DNA of 64,000 nucleotides. It comes from Franconibacter helveticus LMG 23732 (GTDB lineage: Bacteria > Pseudomonadota > Gammaproteobacteria > Enterobacterales > Enterobacteriaceae). Each line of letters opens with the position of its first letter. Within the stretch, counting starts at the first letter, position 1. Location of the stretch: assembly GCF_000463115.2 (NCBI RefSeq), contig NZ_AWFX01000024.1:1-64000 (forward strand), read 5' to 3'. Below the pieces are notes generated by a model. It made no database searches. It was not told where the DNA came from and saw only the letters and a program-made list of their open reading frames with translations. A program made the translations under genes and the position numbers. Shown here piece after piece: positions 36,387 through 46,099 of the stretch.

Positions 36387-36928
36387 AGCTGATTACCGGC
36401 GGCGCGCGCAGCGGCAAAAGCCGTCATGGCGAAACGCTTGCGGCGCAGGCGGGGGAGCGGGTGCTTTATATCGCCACCTCCAGGGTGCTGGACGACGAGA
36501 TGGCGGCGCGGGTGCGCCACCATCAGCAAAGCCGCCCGGCCCACTGGCGCACTGTCGAGGCCTGGCGCGAGCTGGATAAGCTCATCACGCCCGACAACGA
36601 CCCGCGGGAAGCGGTGTTGCTGGAGTGCGTCACCACGCTTATCAGCAACATCTTGTTCGCGTTTGTCGGCGATACGGCGGAAGAAACGTGGGATTACGCG
36701 GCTATCGAGGCGGAGATCGAGCAGGAAATCACTGCGCTTATCCACGCCTGCGAACGCTGTCCCGCGCCGGTCATTCTGGTAACGAATGAGGTGGGAATGG
36801 GCATCGTGCCGGAGAACAGGCTGGCGCGCCATTTCCGGGATATTGCAGGCAGGGTAAACCAGCGGCTGGCGCAGGCGGCGGATGAAGTCTGGCTGGTGGT
36901 TTCCGGGATTGGAGTCAAAATTAAATGA
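36383..36928 (+). CDS. cobU: Adenosylcobinamide kinase / guanylyltransferase CobU
   Basis: A 181-residue bifunctional enzyme phosphorylating adenosylcobinamide and then loading GMP from GTP. The P-loop is [32 protein letters not shown] has the guanylylated histidine region; [12 protein letters not shown] and [17 protein letters not shown] follow. ATG overlaps the cobQ stop and its own stop overlaps cobS, so the three are translationally coupled. Confidence 0.96.
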   Translation: MKLITGGARSGKSRHGETLAAQAGERVLYIATSRVLDDEMAARVRHHQQSRPAHWRTVEAWRELDKLITPDNDPREAVLLECVTTLISNILFAFVGDTAEETWDYAAIEAEIEQEITALIHACERCPAPVILVTNEVGMGIVPENRLARHFRDIAGRVNQRLAQAADEVWLVVSGIGVKIK

Positions 36929-37665
36929 TGCGTCTGTTTTTCGCCACGCTCGCTTTTATGAGCCGTTTGCCGGTGCCCGCGCGCTTATCGCAGGGCGTGG
37001 AAACCGAGCGCTATGTTCGCGGCGTCGTCTTCTTTCCGCTGGCAGGCGCGCTGCTCGGCGCGCTCAGCGGCGTCGTGTTTCTGGCGCTGGAGCGCGGGTG
37101 CGGCACGCCGCTCGCGGCGCTCTTCAGCGTGCTGGCGCTGGCGCTGTTGACCGGCGGCTTTCATCTGGACGGGCTGGCGGATACCTGCGACGGCGTGTTC
37201 TCCACCCGCAAGCGCGAGCGCATGCTTGAGATCATGCGCGACAGCCGCCTCGGCACGCACGGCGGGCTGGGGCTGATTTTCGTGCTGCTCGGCAAGGTGC
37301 TGGTGGTGAACGAGCTGGCGCTGCGCGGCGGCCATATGCTGCCTGCGCTGGTTTGCGCCTGCGTGGCGGGCAGGAGCGCCTGCGTGCTGCTGATGTACCG
37401 CCAGCGTTATGCCCGGCAAGAGGGGCTTGGCAACCTGTTCATCGGCAAAGTGACGGGCATGCAGAGCGCCATTACGCTTGCGATCGGCGCGCTGTTCTGC
37501 GCGCTGTTGGGGCAGACGGCCGGGCTTATCGCTTTCGCGCTGACGTTGGTTGCGGTTTATCTGCTCGCCCTTGCGCTGAAGCGCACGCTGGGCGGGCAAA
37601 CCGGCGACACCCTTGGCGCGGCCATTGAGCTTGGCGAATTTATCTTTTTGCTGGCGCTGCTGTAA
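36925..37665 (+). CDS. cobS: Cobalamin synthase CobS (adenosylcobinamide-GDP ribazoletransferase)
   Basis: A 246-residue inner-membrane enzyme joining adenosylcobinamide-GDP and alpha-ribazole phosphate. It has about six segments; the Mg-binding motif is [14 protein letters not shown], followed by [15 protein letters not shown]. It overlaps cobU by 4 nt and precedes cobT by 21 nt. Confidence 0.95.
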   Translation: MMRLFFATLAFMSRLPVPARLSQGVETERYVRGVVFFPLAGALLGALSGVVFLALERGCGTPLAALFSVLALALLTGGFHLDGLADTCDGVFSTRKRERMLEIMRDSRLGTHGGLGLIFVLLGKVLVVNELALRGGHMLPALVCACVAGRSACVLLMYRQRYARQEGLGNLFIGKVTGMQSAITLAIGALFCALLGQTAGLIAFALTLVAVYLLALALKRTLGGQTGDTLGAAIELGEFIFLLALL

Positions 37666-37686
37666 GCCAGCCTGACGGACAGCTGT

Positions 37687-38739
37687 ATGCAAACTCTCGA
37701 CTCACTGATTAACGCCATTCCTGCGCCTGACCATGAGGCCGCCGCCCGCGCGCGGCGACATATTGACGGCCTGCTTAAGCCCACCGGCAGCCTCGGGCGG
37801 CTGGAGGATCTGGCGGCGCAGCTTGCCGCCATGCCGGGTTTTCGCGCCCGCCTGGAGGTTTCGCAAAAAGCGATTGTGGTGATGTGCGCCGATCACGGCG
37901 TTTATGAAGAACAGATAACCGTATCGCCGCAGGCGATCACGGCGATCCAGGCGCTGAATATGTTGCAACACCACACCGGCGTATGCGTGCTGGCGGCGAA
38001 CGTGGGGGCGAAGGTCCACGTTGTTGATATCGGCATCGACTGCGAACCGTTGGCGGGCGTCGCCTGCCTGAAAGTGGCGCGCGGCACCGGCAATATCGCC
38101 CGCGGCCCGGCGATGCGGCGCGAGGTGGCGGAACAGTTGCTGCTGGCAAGCGCGAACCATACCCGCGAACTGGCGGCGCAGGGCGTGCGGCTCTTCGGCG
38201 TGGGCGAGCTTGGGATGGGCAACACCACGCCCGCCGCCGCTATCATCAGCGTGCTGGCGAAGCGCGACCCGCAGGACGTGGTGGGCATGGGCGCCAACTA
38301 CCCGCAGGAAAGGCTGCACCATAAAGTCGACGTGGTGCGCCGGGCAATAGCGGTAAACCAACCGGAGGCAAGCGACGGGCTGGAGGTGCTGGCGAAAGTC
38401 GGCGGGTTTGATCTCGTCGGCATGGCGGGCGTAATGCTCGGCGCGGCGTCGTGCGGGCTGCCGGTGGTGCTGGACGGTTTTCTTTCTTACGCCTCGGCGC
38501 TCGCCGCTTGCCGCATCGCCCCCGCAGTGCATGACTATCTTATTCCCTCCCACCTTTCGGCGGAGAAGGGAGCGCAAATCGCGCTTGATGAATTAAAGCT
38601 CACGCCCTATCTCAACATGGATATGCGCCTTGGCGAAGGCAGCGGCGCGGCGCTGGCGATGCACCTCGTGGACGCCGCCTGCGCGGTTTACAACAACATG
38701 GGTACGCTGGCCGGCAGCCATATCGTGCTGCCGGGCTGA
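37687..38739 (+). CDS. cobT: Nicotinate-nucleotide:dimethylbenzimidazole phosphoribosyltransferase CobT
   Basis: Makes alpha-ribazole phosphate for the lower ligand of cobalamin. It has 350 residues. [43 protein letters not shown], and the catalytic glutamate in [10 protein letters not shown] near the C-terminus are typical. It is the last gene of this cob unit; cobD lies beyond a toxin-antitoxin module in the opposite direction. Confidence 0.96.
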   Translation: MQTLDSLINAIPAPDHEAAARARRHIDGLLKPTGSLGRLEDLAAQLAAMPGFRARLEVSQKAIVVMCADHGVYEEQITVSPQAITAIQALNMLQHHTGVCVLAANVGAKVHVVDIGIDCEPLAGVACLKVARGTGNIARGPAMRREVAEQLLLASANHTRELAAQGVRLFGVGELGMGNTTPAAAIISVLAKRDPQDVVGMGANYPQERLHHKVDVVRRAIAVNQPEASDGLEVLAKVGGFDLVGMAGVMLGAASCGLPVVLDGFLSYASALAACRIAPAVHDYLIPSHLSAEKGAQIALDELKLTPYLNMDMRLGEGSGAALAMHLVDAACAVYNNMGTLAGSHIVLPG

Positions 38740-38758
38740 TGAGTAGCGCTAAATTTTG

Positions 38759-38813
38759 TATAGCATATTGCTACCTTGCGGGGTAAGCTTTACGTATAGC
38801 AAATTGTTACCTT
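38759..38813 (+). promoter_or_regulatory. Repeated operator of the toxin-antitoxin module
   Basis: TATAGCATATTGCTACCTT (38759-38777) and TATAGCAAATTGTTACCTT (38795-38813) are direct repeats 36 bp apart, each containing an imperfect palindrome (TAGCA-TAT-TGCTA). They lie just before the antitoxin start, as expected for autorepression by the antitoxin-toxin complex. The promoter is presumably inside them. Confidence 0.75.
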
Positions 38814-38824
38814 AGAGAGAGTCT

Positions 38825-39115
38825 ATGCCTGTAATCACCCGTGCGCCGAAAGTGGCCAGGGATAACCAGATAAATCTGCGGGCAACGGATGCCGAGCGAG
38901 CAGTTATTGATTACGCTGCAAGTCTGGTTAAAAAATCCCGCACCGATTTCATTCTGGAGCTGGCCTGTCAGGAAGCCCAGAATATCATTCTGGATCAGCG
39001 TCTGTTCATGCTGGATGACGAGCAATACGACGCATTTATAGAGGATCTGGAGTCGCCGCTCCAGAACGCCGAAGGCCGCCAGCGTTTAATGGATGTGAAG
39101 CCTGAATGGGAATAA
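38825..39115 (+). CDS. DUF1778 antitoxin (TacA-like)
   Basis: A 96-residue protein with an N-terminal ribbon-helix-helix: NQINLRATDAERAVIDYAASLVKKSRTDFILE split over residues about 14-45, and an acidic toxin-neutralising tail (LDDEQYDAFIEDLESP). This is the DUF1778 family paired with GNAT toxins (TacA/AtaR). It precedes and overlaps the toxin gene by 10 nt. Confidence 0.92.
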   Translation: MPVITRAPKVARDNQINLRATDAERAVIDYAASLVKKSRTDFILELACQEAQNIILDQRLFMLDDEQYDAFIEDLESPLQNAEGRQRLMDVKPEWE

Positions 39116-39582
39116 GCCAGCCTGTATTGCTTACGGATAAGCACGTTTTAACGGAATTCCGCTGTGGTAACCCTGTTCTGGACGACTGGCTTTTACGCCG
39201 GGCGTTAAAAAACCAGGCGTTGAAGGCTTCACGAACGTTTGTCAGTTGCCAGACGGATACGAATATTGTGGCTGGTTATTACTCCCTGGCTTCCGGTTCC
39301 GTCAGCCGCCATAGTGTTTCCCGGGGGATGCGGCAAAATATGCCGGAGCCCATTCCGGTTATCTTGCTGGGGCGGCTGGCGGTCGATGCAAACTACCAGG
39401 GCCGAAAGCTCGGTCAGTGGTTGCTGAAGGATGCGGTGATGCGCGCAACCCGGGTTGCTCACCACATCGGCGTCAAGGCCGTTATGGTTCATGCAATAGA
39501 CGATAACGCCCGGGCATTCTACGAGCGTTTTGGTTTTGTGCAGTCGGCTATCGCGCAAGACAGGCTTTTTTATCGGCTATAA
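39106..39582 (+). CDS. GNAT acetyltransferase toxin (TacT-like)
   Basis: A 158-residue GNAT protein. Family members block translation by acetylating the amino group of aminoacyl-tRNA. FRCGNPVLDDWL near the N-terminus, the acetyl-CoA loop LAVDANYQGRKLGQWLL, and the catalytic-tyrosine segment ARAFYERFGF are visible. The 3' end overlaps the convergent cobD end by 13 nt. Base composition is less GC-rich than the cob genes, pointing to later insertion between cobT and cobD. Confidence 0.92.
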   Translation: MGISQPVLLTDKHVLTEFRCGNPVLDDWLLRRALKNQALKASRTFVSCQTDTNIVAGYYSLASGSVSRHSVSRGMRQNMPEPIPVILLGRLAVDANYQGRKLGQWLLKDAVMRATRVAHHIGVKAVMVHAIDDNARAFYERFGFVQSAIAQDRLFYRL

Positions 39583-40667
39583 ATGTTGCCAGCCGGGAGT
39601 ATTTCCTTCAGTGCCGCGACCAGCGCCGCGTTGGCCTCCCGGGATTTCACCGCCACGCGGTAGTAGCGCGCGTCGAGCCCCGGGTAGTTGGCGCAGCTGC
39701 GTATTAAAATGCGTTTTGCCAGCAGCGCGGCCTGCAAATCCAGCCCCGGCGCGTCGCAGCGCAAAAAGAGATAATTGGCGACGCCCGGCCATACCGTCAC
39801 GCCCGCGATTTTCGCCAGCTCCGCGTAAAGCCAGGGCCGCTGCTGGTTGAGCCACGCCAGAGTGGCGTCGATATAGGCTTTATCTTCAAATAACATCTCC
39901 CCCGCAAGCGCCGCGAAGGCGTTAATGCTCCACGGCTCGCGCTCTGCACGCAGGGCGGCGACGGCCCGCACGTCGGCGCAGGCTAAATAACCGAGCCGCA
40001 GGCCGGGAATGGCGAAAAACTTGGTTAGCGAGCGCAGCACCCAGACGTGGGGAAGCTCAGCCAGAAAGGGAATAAGCCCCGGCGCCTGGGGCACAAAATC
40101 CAGAAACGCTTCATCCACAATCAGCGTGATGCCGCAATCCCCGCAGCGCCGCGCAATCGCCATGATAAGCGCCTCGTCGGGCAACAGCCCGGTAGGGTTG
40201 TTGGGCGTGCAGAGAAACAGGCAGTCGAGGCCGGGCGTCAACGCTTTCAGAAGCCCGTCGTCAGGTTGCCAGCCGTTCGCTTGCGTCAGCGGGTAATCGA
40301 CAATCTCGCAGCCTGTTTTTTGCAGCGCCCGCCGGTATTCGGCAAAACCTGGCGTCAGCAGCAGGGCGCGGCGGGGGCGCAGCCAGGCGGTCAGCAAGAA
40401 AATCAGTTCCGTTTCGCCGTTACCCGCCAGCACCCAGTCGGGCGCAATGCGGTGATGAGTTGCCAGCCGCTGGTGCAGCGCCTGGTATTCGGGGTCGGGG
40501 TAGCGCTCCGCCAGCGCAAGGTTAGCGATAATGGCTTGTTTTAGCGTGGCGGGCATGCCGAGCGGGTTAATATTGGCGCTGAAGTCGAGCAGCTGCGCTT
40601 CTTCAAAGCCGTAAAGCGCCGCCGCTTCGCGGGTGTTGCCGCCGTGCTGGCTGGAAAGTAAGGCCAT
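39570..40667 (-). CDS. cobD: L-threonine-O-3-phosphate decarboxylase CobD
   Basis: A PLP enzyme giving (R)-1-amino-2-propanol phosphate for CbiB. It has 365 residues, the Salmonella length being 364. The fold-type I signs are DFSANINPLG, NGETELIF, CTPNNPTGLLP, VDEAFLDF, and the PLP lysine in SLTKFFAIPGLRLG. Histidinol-phosphate aminotransferase is a close relative, but the cob context and SANINPLG start favour CobD. The ATG at 40667 has AGGAG upstream. Confidence 0.93.
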   Translation of the reverse strand: MALLSSQHGGNTREAAALYGFEEAQLLDFSANINPLGMPATLKQAIIANLALAERYPDPEYQALHQRLATHHRIAPDWVLAGNGETELIFLLTAWLRPRRALLLTPGFAEYRRALQKTGCEIVDYPLTQANGWQPDDGLLKALTPGLDCLFLCTPNNPTGLLPDEALIMAIARRCGDCGITLIVDEAFLDFVPQAPGLIPFLAELPHVWVLRSLTKFFAIPGLRLGYLACADVRAVAALRAEREPWSINAFAALAGEMLFEDKAYIDATLAWLNQQRPWLYAELAKIAGVTVWPGVANYLFLRCDAPGLDLQAALLAKRILIRSCANYPGLDARYYRVAVKSREANAALVAALKEILPAGNIYSR

Positions 40668-40791
40668 AACAGGCTCCTGATAACGCGATTTCGCCAGTGT
40701 AGCCTTATACACGCGGCGCGGAAAAGTGGCTTAATTGACGGGATGAACTACCCTCCATGCTGGGATAGCTTCGCACTGAACGGGAGAAAGT

Positions 40792-41358
40792 ATGCTGGTG
40801 CTGTGGAATACGCTTATCGTCATTGCGACGTTTTGCCTGATGGAAGCAATCGCGACGCTTGCCCATAAATACATTATGCACGGCTGGGGATGGGGCTGGC
40901 ATCGCTCGCACCACGAGCCGCGTCACGGCTGGTTTGAGGTTAACGATCTCTATGCCGTGGTGTTCGCGCTGCTTGCTATTGCGTTAATCGCGCTGGGCAC
41001 GGCGGGCTGGTGGCCATTAGAGTGGATTGGCGCGGGCATGACGCTCTATGGGGTGTTCTATTTCCTTGTTCACGACGGGTTGGTGCATCGCCGCTGGCCG
41101 TTTAATTACATTCCGCGCCGCGGCTACCTCAAGCGGCTTTACCAGGCGCACCGCCTGCATCATGCGGTGAACGGCAAAGAAGGGTGCGTCTCTTTCGGTT
41201 TTCTTTATGCGGCGAAGCCGGAAGCGCTTAAAGCGGAGCTGCGCCGCCGCCACGGACGCAAGCCTAAAGCGGACGCCGCCACAGCCCGGCAGGGCGGGGA
41301 GCCCGCCGCGAAAAGCGCGAGCCCAGCGCAAGACCGGCCGACGACGCCAGCAGAGTAA
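40792..41358 (+). CDS. crtZ: Beta-carotene hydroxylase CrtZ
   Basis: A membrane di-iron hydroxylase making zeaxanthin from beta-carotene. It has 188 residues. The four histidine clusters are visible: HKYIMHG, HRSHHEPRH, FYFLVHDGLVH and HRLHH. The C-terminal 40 residues are a low-complexity basic/alanine tail overlapping crtB on the other strand by 95 bp. It is transcribed alone, convergent to the crtE operon, as in Pantoea and Cronobacter clusters. Confidence 0.96.
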   Translation: MLVLWNTLIVIATFCLMEAIATLAHKYIMHGWGWGWHRSHHEPRHGWFEVNDLYAVVFALLAIALIALGTAGWWPLEWIGAGMTLYGVFYFLVHDGLVHRRWPFNYIPRRGYLKRLYQAHRLHHAVNGKEGCVSFGFLYAAKPEALKAELRRRHGRKPKADAATARQGGEPAAKSASPAQDRPTTPAE

Positions 41359-42190
41359 GCTTTTGGGCTTTGCTGGTGCTCTGGCGCCGATCCCACGCCT
41401 GCGGCCCGGCTTTTACCACGTTAAAGCCAATTTCGCGATAAACGCTGCGGGCGGTGGCGATGGCCCAGGCCGATCGCAACGGCAGCGCGCCGAGGCCGCT
41501 TTTTGCCGAGCGATAATAAGGCTCCGCCTCGTTCACCAGACGGCGGGCCACGCCGGCAAGCCGCTCGCGGTTGTGCGGCGCGGCGAAGTTTTCCGGCGAC
41601 AGCCCCGCTTCATGCAGCCAGCGGGCGGGCAGATAACAGCGCCCGTTGTGCGCGTCTTCCACGATATCGCGCGCAATGTTGGTGAGCTGAAACGCCAGCC
41701 CCAGATCGCAGGCCTGGTTCAGCGCCGCCTCGTCGCGCGCCCCCATCACCCGCGCCATCATTAGCCCCACCACCCCCGCCACGTGGTAGCAGTAGCGCAG
41801 CGTGTCTTCAATCGTCTCGTAATGTTCGCCGCGCACGTCCATGGCGAAGCCTTCGATATGGTCCAGCGCCTGGCGCTCGGGAATGGCATGGGCGAGCGCC
41901 ACTTCCTGAAAGGCGGCGAAGGCCGGGTCGCTCATCGGCTCGCCACGGTAAGCGCGCCGGGTGAGCGCCTGAAGCTCCGCCAGCCGCTGTTCAGTACCCG
42001 TTTCGGCGCGGGTCCCGGCGGCAAACCCCAGCGTCTGGTCATCTATTACATCGTCGCAGTGGCGACACCAGGTGTAGAGCATCAGCACGCTGCGCCGCGT
42101 TTCGGCGTCAAACAGCTTCGCCGCCGTATTAAAGCTTTTCGAGCCTGCCGCCATGGTCTGCGTGGCGTGGTTTAACAGCGGTTGGTTCAT
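41264..42190 (-). CDS. crtB: 15-cis-phytoene synthase CrtB
   Basis: Joins two geranylgeranyl diphosphates head-to-head. It has 308 residues; the first Asp-rich motif is DDVIDD near residue 50 and the second NIARDIVEDAHNGRCYLP near residue 170. It ends the crtE operon and overlaps crtI by 4 nt. Its last 31 codons are antisense to crtZ. Confidence 0.97.
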   Translation of the reverse strand: MNQPLLNHATQTMAAGSKSFNTAAKLFDAETRRSVLMLYTWCRHCDDVIDDQTLGFAAGTRAETGTEQRLAELQALTRRAYRGEPMSDPAFAAFQEVALAHAIPERQALDHIEGFAMDVRGEHYETIEDTLRYCYHVAGVVGLMMARVMGARDEAALNQACDLGLAFQLTNIARDIVEDAHNGRCYLPARWLHEAGLSPENFAAPHNRERLAGVARRLVNEAEPYYRSAKSGLGALPLRSAWAIATARSVYREIGFNVVKAGPQAWDRRQSTSKAQKLTLLASSAGLALGSRFSRRAPRPAGLWRRPL

Positions 42191-43680
42191 GTCGTGAGCG
42201 TCTCCAGCATCAGCCCGGCGGTGGCTTTCGCCGAGCCAATCACCCCCGGCACGCCCGCGCCCGGATGGGTGCCTGCGCCGACAAGGTAAAGGTTGGCGAA
42301 ATGTTCGTCGCGTTTGTGCGGGCGAAACCAGGCGCTCTGGGTCAGCAGCGGCTCGATGGAAAAGGCGGAGCCGAGGTGGGCGTCGAGCTGGTCGCGAAAA
42401 TCAAACGGCGTGAAGATGCGCTGCGTTACCAGCTGGTCGCGCAGGCCCGGCATGTAGCGCTGCTCCAGGTAATCGAAAATGCGATCGCGCAGACGCGGGC
42501 CTTCCACCGTCCAGTCGATATCGGCGCGGCCCAGGTGCGGCACCGGCGCCAGCACGTAATAGCTTCCACAGCCGGGCGGCGCAAGTGAAGGGTCGGTCAC
42601 GCAGGGGGCGTGCAGATAGAGCGAGAAGTCGTCGGCAAGCTGGTCGCCGTTAAAAATGTCGTGAATCAGTTCCCTGTAACGTGGGCCGAAGCAGACGGTG
42701 TGGTGCGCAAGCTGCGTGTGCTGTTTATTCAGACCAAAGTAGAGCACAAACAGCGAGTTGCTCATCCGCTTGCGCTTAAGTTTGCCTGAACGCTGCGCCC
42801 CGGCGGGATGGTGGCCGAGCAGCTTCTGGTAGGTGTTAACGACATCGGCATTGGAGGCAACGGCGCAGGCCGGAAAGGTGCGGCCATCTTCCAGCGTTAC
42901 GCCGGTCACGCGCGCGCCGGCGGCCTCGATGCGTTTTACCCGGGCGTTCAGTTCAATTTTGCCGCCGAGATCTTCAAACAGCCGCACCAGCCCCTGCACC
43001 AGCGCGCCGGTGCCGCCGCGGGCGAACCAGACCCCCCATTCCCGCTCCAGCGCATGGATAAGCGTGTAAATAGACGAGGTGGCGAACGGGTTGCCGCCCA
43101 CCAGCAGCGAATGAAATGAGAACGCCTGGCGCAGATAATCATCTTCGATAAATTTCGACACCACGCCGTAAACGCTGCGCCAGGCTTGCAGGCGCGCCAG
43201 CTGCGGGCCTGCCTTCATCATGTCGCGAAACGAAAGAAACGGCACCGTGCCAAGCTTCAGATAGCCTTCTTTAAACACCGCCTGCGAATAGGCGAGAAAC
43301 TGGCGATAACCTTCCACATCTTTTGGGTTGAAGCGCGCAATCTGCGCTTCAAGCTTCTGCTGGTCGTTGTCGTAATCCAGCACCTTGCCCGATTCCCAGC
43401 AGAGGCGATAAAACGGCGTAACGGGCAGCAGCTCTACGTAATCCGCCATGTTTTTGCCCGCCAGCGTGAAAAGCTCTTCGATGGCGCTCGGGTCGGTGAT
43501 AACCGTCGGCCCGGCGTCGAATGTAAAACCCTGGTCTTCGTAGACGTAGGCGCGCCCGCCGGGTTTATCGCGCTGCTCCAGCAGCAGCACAGGAACGCCC
43601 GCCGCCTGTAGCCGAATGGCTAACGCCAGGCCGCCGAAACCGGCGCCGATCACAATTGTCTTTTCCATGGTCGTTTTCAT
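42187..43680 (-). CDS. crtI: Phytoene desaturase (lycopene-forming) CrtI
   Basis: An FAD enzyme introducing four double bases into phytoene. It has 497 residues; the N-terminal dinucleotide motif is VIGAGFGGLALAIRL and the C-terminal carotenoid desaturase signature is LVGAGTHPGAGVPGVIGSAK. The start at 43680 overlaps the crtY stop (ATGA), which supports it over the in-frame ATG at 43668 that aligns with the Pantoea start. Confidence 0.97.
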   Translation of the reverse strand: MKTTMEKTIVIGAGFGGLALAIRLQAAGVPVLLLEQRDKPGGRAYVYEDQGFTFDAGPTVITDPSAIEELFTLAGKNMADYVELLPVTPFYRLCWESGKVLDYDNDQQKLEAQIARFNPKDVEGYRQFLAYSQAVFKEGYLKLGTVPFLSFRDMMKAGPQLARLQAWRSVYGVVSKFIEDDYLRQAFSFHSLLVGGNPFATSSIYTLIHALEREWGVWFARGGTGALVQGLVRLFEDLGGKIELNARVKRIEAAGARVTGVTLEDGRTFPACAVASNADVVNTYQKLLGHHPAGAQRSGKLKRKRMSNSLFVLYFGLNKQHTQLAHHTVCFGPRYRELIHDIFNGDQLADDFSLYLHAPCVTDPSLAPPGCGSYYVLAPVPHLGRADIDWTVEGPRLRDRIFDYLEQRYMPGLRDQLVTQRIFTPFDFRDQLDAHLGSAFSIEPLLTQSAWFRPHKRDEHFANLYLVGAGTHPGAGVPGVIGSAKATAGLMLETLTT

Positions 43681-44843
43681 CGTCCTCGTTGCCGCAGCGG
43701 CTGTTTAAGTATGGCAAGCATCGCCTCGCCGACAGGCACTGGCGGCTTGCCGCTCAGAATGCGGGCGATATCGGCAGGCGTAAGCCGTCCGGCGTAAAAG
43801 CGGGCAATCAGCCCGGCGTTCAGCCCGTAAAAGCGCTCCATAACCCGCCAGCGCGCATCAGGCCGCCCGGCAAGAAACAGCATGCGGTTAAGCAGGCGGA
43901 AGAAACGCTGCTGCCGCCATGTTTTTTGCGCATGGCTGGCGATAAGCGCGTACAGATGCGAATGCGAAAAATCGGTTTGCCAGGCGATAAGGTCGGCAAG
44001 GCGCACCGCGTGTGGCAGCGAGTAGCCGGTGGTGGCGTGAAACAGCCCGGCGCGCAGGCCGCTTGCAGGCTGCCCCGCCTTGCTGCGCCAGAATGCGCGA
44101 ACATCGCCGGCAAGCGTAATGGGCAGGCAGCCGTGCTCTTCCCGTTGCAGGCTGGCCAGTCGCCAGCCCTGGGCGGCGGCATAGTCATGGATATTGGCCC
44201 GCACCTGCGGCTGGTTTATTTCCGGGTGGTCGGTGTAATAAGTATCTTCAATCAACAGCGTGTCGGGCGAAAGCGGCAGGGTGTAAACAAAGCGATAGCC
44301 CTGCTGCTGGTCGACCGTCGCGTCCATCAGGATAGGGCGCGTAAGGCCGTGGGGCTGCGAAAGTTGCCACTGCTGGCCGATAAACGCCTGAAAGCCGGAG
44401 ACGACATGCTCGTCTGTGTTCGGCCCGCGGCCGTCAATCACCGCGCGGGCGGTGAGCCGCTCGCCGTTTTCCAGCGTCACTTCGCCGGGCGCCAACTGGC
44501 TCACCGGCGCGTTGCAGCGCAGCGTTTCGCCGAGCTTCTGGCGAAGCATAGCGCTGAAACAGGCTGAGGTAAGGCTCAGATAGCCGCCCGGCAGGGTGCG
44601 CTCCCGGTTGGGAAAACGCACGTCATAACCGTGCCAGCGGTGCGCCACCAGCGGCGAAAGCCAGGCAAGCTGCTCTGGCGTCAGGTCCGGCTCGTGGAAA
44701 GACCAGGTGTGGTTGCCGCCCGGCTGCGGCCCCGCTTCCAGCAGCAACACCTTCAGGTGCGGCTGTCGATGGCGCAGGCGCCAGGCTATCAGCCCGTTCG
44801 CCAGCCCCGCTCCCACCAGAATCAGATCCCATTGCGGTTTCAT
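43677..44843 (-). CDS. crtY: Lycopene beta-cyclase CrtY
   Basis: Cyclises lycopene to beta-carotene. It has 388 residues; the N-terminal FAD/NAD-binding motif is LVGAGLANGLIAWRL, and FHEPDLTPEQ, RFVYTLPLSPDTLLIEDTYY, and GLFHATTGYSLPHAV are family blocks. It overlaps crtX and crtI by 4 nt each. Confidence 0.96.
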   Translation of the reverse strand: MKPQWDLILVGAGLANGLIAWRLRHRQPHLKVLLLEAGPQPGGNHTWSFHEPDLTPEQLAWLSPLVAHRWHGYDVRFPNRERTLPGGYLSLTSACFSAMLRQKLGETLRCNAPVSQLAPGEVTLENGERLTARAVIDGRGPNTDEHVVSGFQAFIGQQWQLSQPHGLTRPILMDATVDQQQGYRFVYTLPLSPDTLLIEDTYYTDHPEINQPQVRANIHDYAAAQGWRLASLQREEHGCLPITLAGDVRAFWRSKAGQPASGLRAGLFHATTGYSLPHAVRLADLIAWQTDFSHSHLYALIASHAQKTWRQQRFFRLLNRMLFLAGRPDARWRVMERFYGLNAGLIARFYAGRLTPADIARILSGKPPVPVGEAMLAILKQPLRQRGR

Positions 44844-46099
44844 CGCCTCTCCTGCGCGCTGTCCAGCGCCTGTTCCGCGAGCGTGGCGGCGAGCGTCACG
44901 CCGCCTGCGCGTTTGAGATCGGCCCGCACTTCAGTCAGGCGCTCGCGATAGTGCGGCTTCGTCAGCACCTTTTGCAGTTGCCGGGCCAGGGTGCGGCTGG
45001 TGGCGAAACGCGAAACGCGCTCGCCAATGCCGCTGTAGACGACCCGCGCCGCCACGCCGGGCTGGTCGAAGGCTATCGGCAGGGCGAGGACAGGCGTGTC
45101 GCCGACGACGGCGTCCAGCACGGTATTAAATCCGCCATGCGTAATGACGGCCTGCGCCTTGCGAATCATCGCGGGCTGGTCGACAAAATCCGCCACCTGG
45201 CTTGCGCCAAGGGCGCGCAGCTTCTCTTCCTGAGAAACGGTCAGCCCGCCGCAGTGCGCTATCACAAGCTCTGCGCCGATGCGCCGACAGGCGCGGGTTA
45301 TCTTCTTAAACAGCCCGAAACGGTGGCCCTGCAATGTGCCGAGCGAGGCGAAGATAAGCGGCGCGTCGCGCAGGCGCGCCTCCGGCTCCCCGGCAGCGAC
45401 AGGCGGGCGCAGCGGCCCTACCGGGTGAAACGATTCCGGCAGGCGGTAGCGGGGAAAATCGAGCGAGGGCAGCGTCTGGCTGATTTGCGTAAGCGGCGAA
45501 AGCCATTCATGCAGCCCGCGGCGCGGCGTCAGACCGTAAGCGGCGGCATGGCGCGCCAGCACCGCATTCTGGCGGCGCATCATCCAGTCGTGGACGCGCT
45601 CGCTCGCCTGGTAGATGCGCAGCGCCCGCTCGTTGGTCGCATAGTCGAAGGGCATTACCGGCAGCGGCAGCCCCGCTTCACGGTTCACCGGCAGGGCGCA
45701 GGCGACCGAGATAAAAGGCAGCCCCGCGGCCTCTGCCGCCAGCGCGCCCGCGGGTTCCATCTGGTCGACAATCAGGCCGTCCACCTCCAGCGTTTTCAAC
45801 GCGCCCGGCAGCTCGCGACAGAGCATATCGGTAATGCCCGCCAGATTATCGATAAGACGGAACAGCGAAAGCCCGTCAGGACGCGCCAGCAGACGCAGCG
45901 TTTGCGGCAGGCTGCCCGTGCCGTGGGTCTCTTCGCCAACGGCGTGAAAGGCAAGCCGGGGGTCGCCCAGCAGCGGTCTGGCTTCCGCCTGTTGAATAAA
46001 GGTTATGCGGTGGCCGCGCCCGGCAAGCTCGGCGGCCAGCGCTTCCAGCGCCTTGACGTGGCTGTAAAAAGGCGGGGCGATAACGGCGTAGTGGCTCAT
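44840..46099 (-). CDS. crtX: Zeaxanthin glucosyltransferase CrtX
   Basis: Adds glucose from UDP-glucose to zeaxanthin. It has 419 residues, GT1 family; the C-terminal UDP-binding signature is [19 protein letters not shown] with the [16 protein letters not shown] end. Its presence indicates zeaxanthin diglucoside as end product, a surface-active yellow pigment. Overlaps of 4 nt with idi and crtY. Confidence 0.95.
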   Translation of the reverse strand: MSHYAVIAPPFYSHVKALEALAAELAGRGHRITFIQQAEARPLLGDPRLAFHAVGEETHGTGSLPQTLRLLARPDGLSLFRLIDNLAGITDMLCRELPGALKTLEVDGLIVDQMEPAGALAAEAAGLPFISVACALPVNREAGLPLPVMPFDYATNERALRIYQASERVHDWMMRRQNAVLARHAAAYGLTPRRGLHEWLSPLTQISQTLPSLDFPRYRLPESFHPVGPLRPPVAAGEPEARLRDAPLIFASLGTLQGHRFGLFKKITRACRRIGAELVIAHCGGLTVSQEEKLRALGASQVADFVDQPAMIRKAQAVITHGGFNTVLDAVVGDTPVLALPIAFDQPGVAARVVYSGIGERVSRFATSRTLARQLQKVLTKPHYRERLTEVRADLKRAGGVTLAATLAEQALDSAQERR

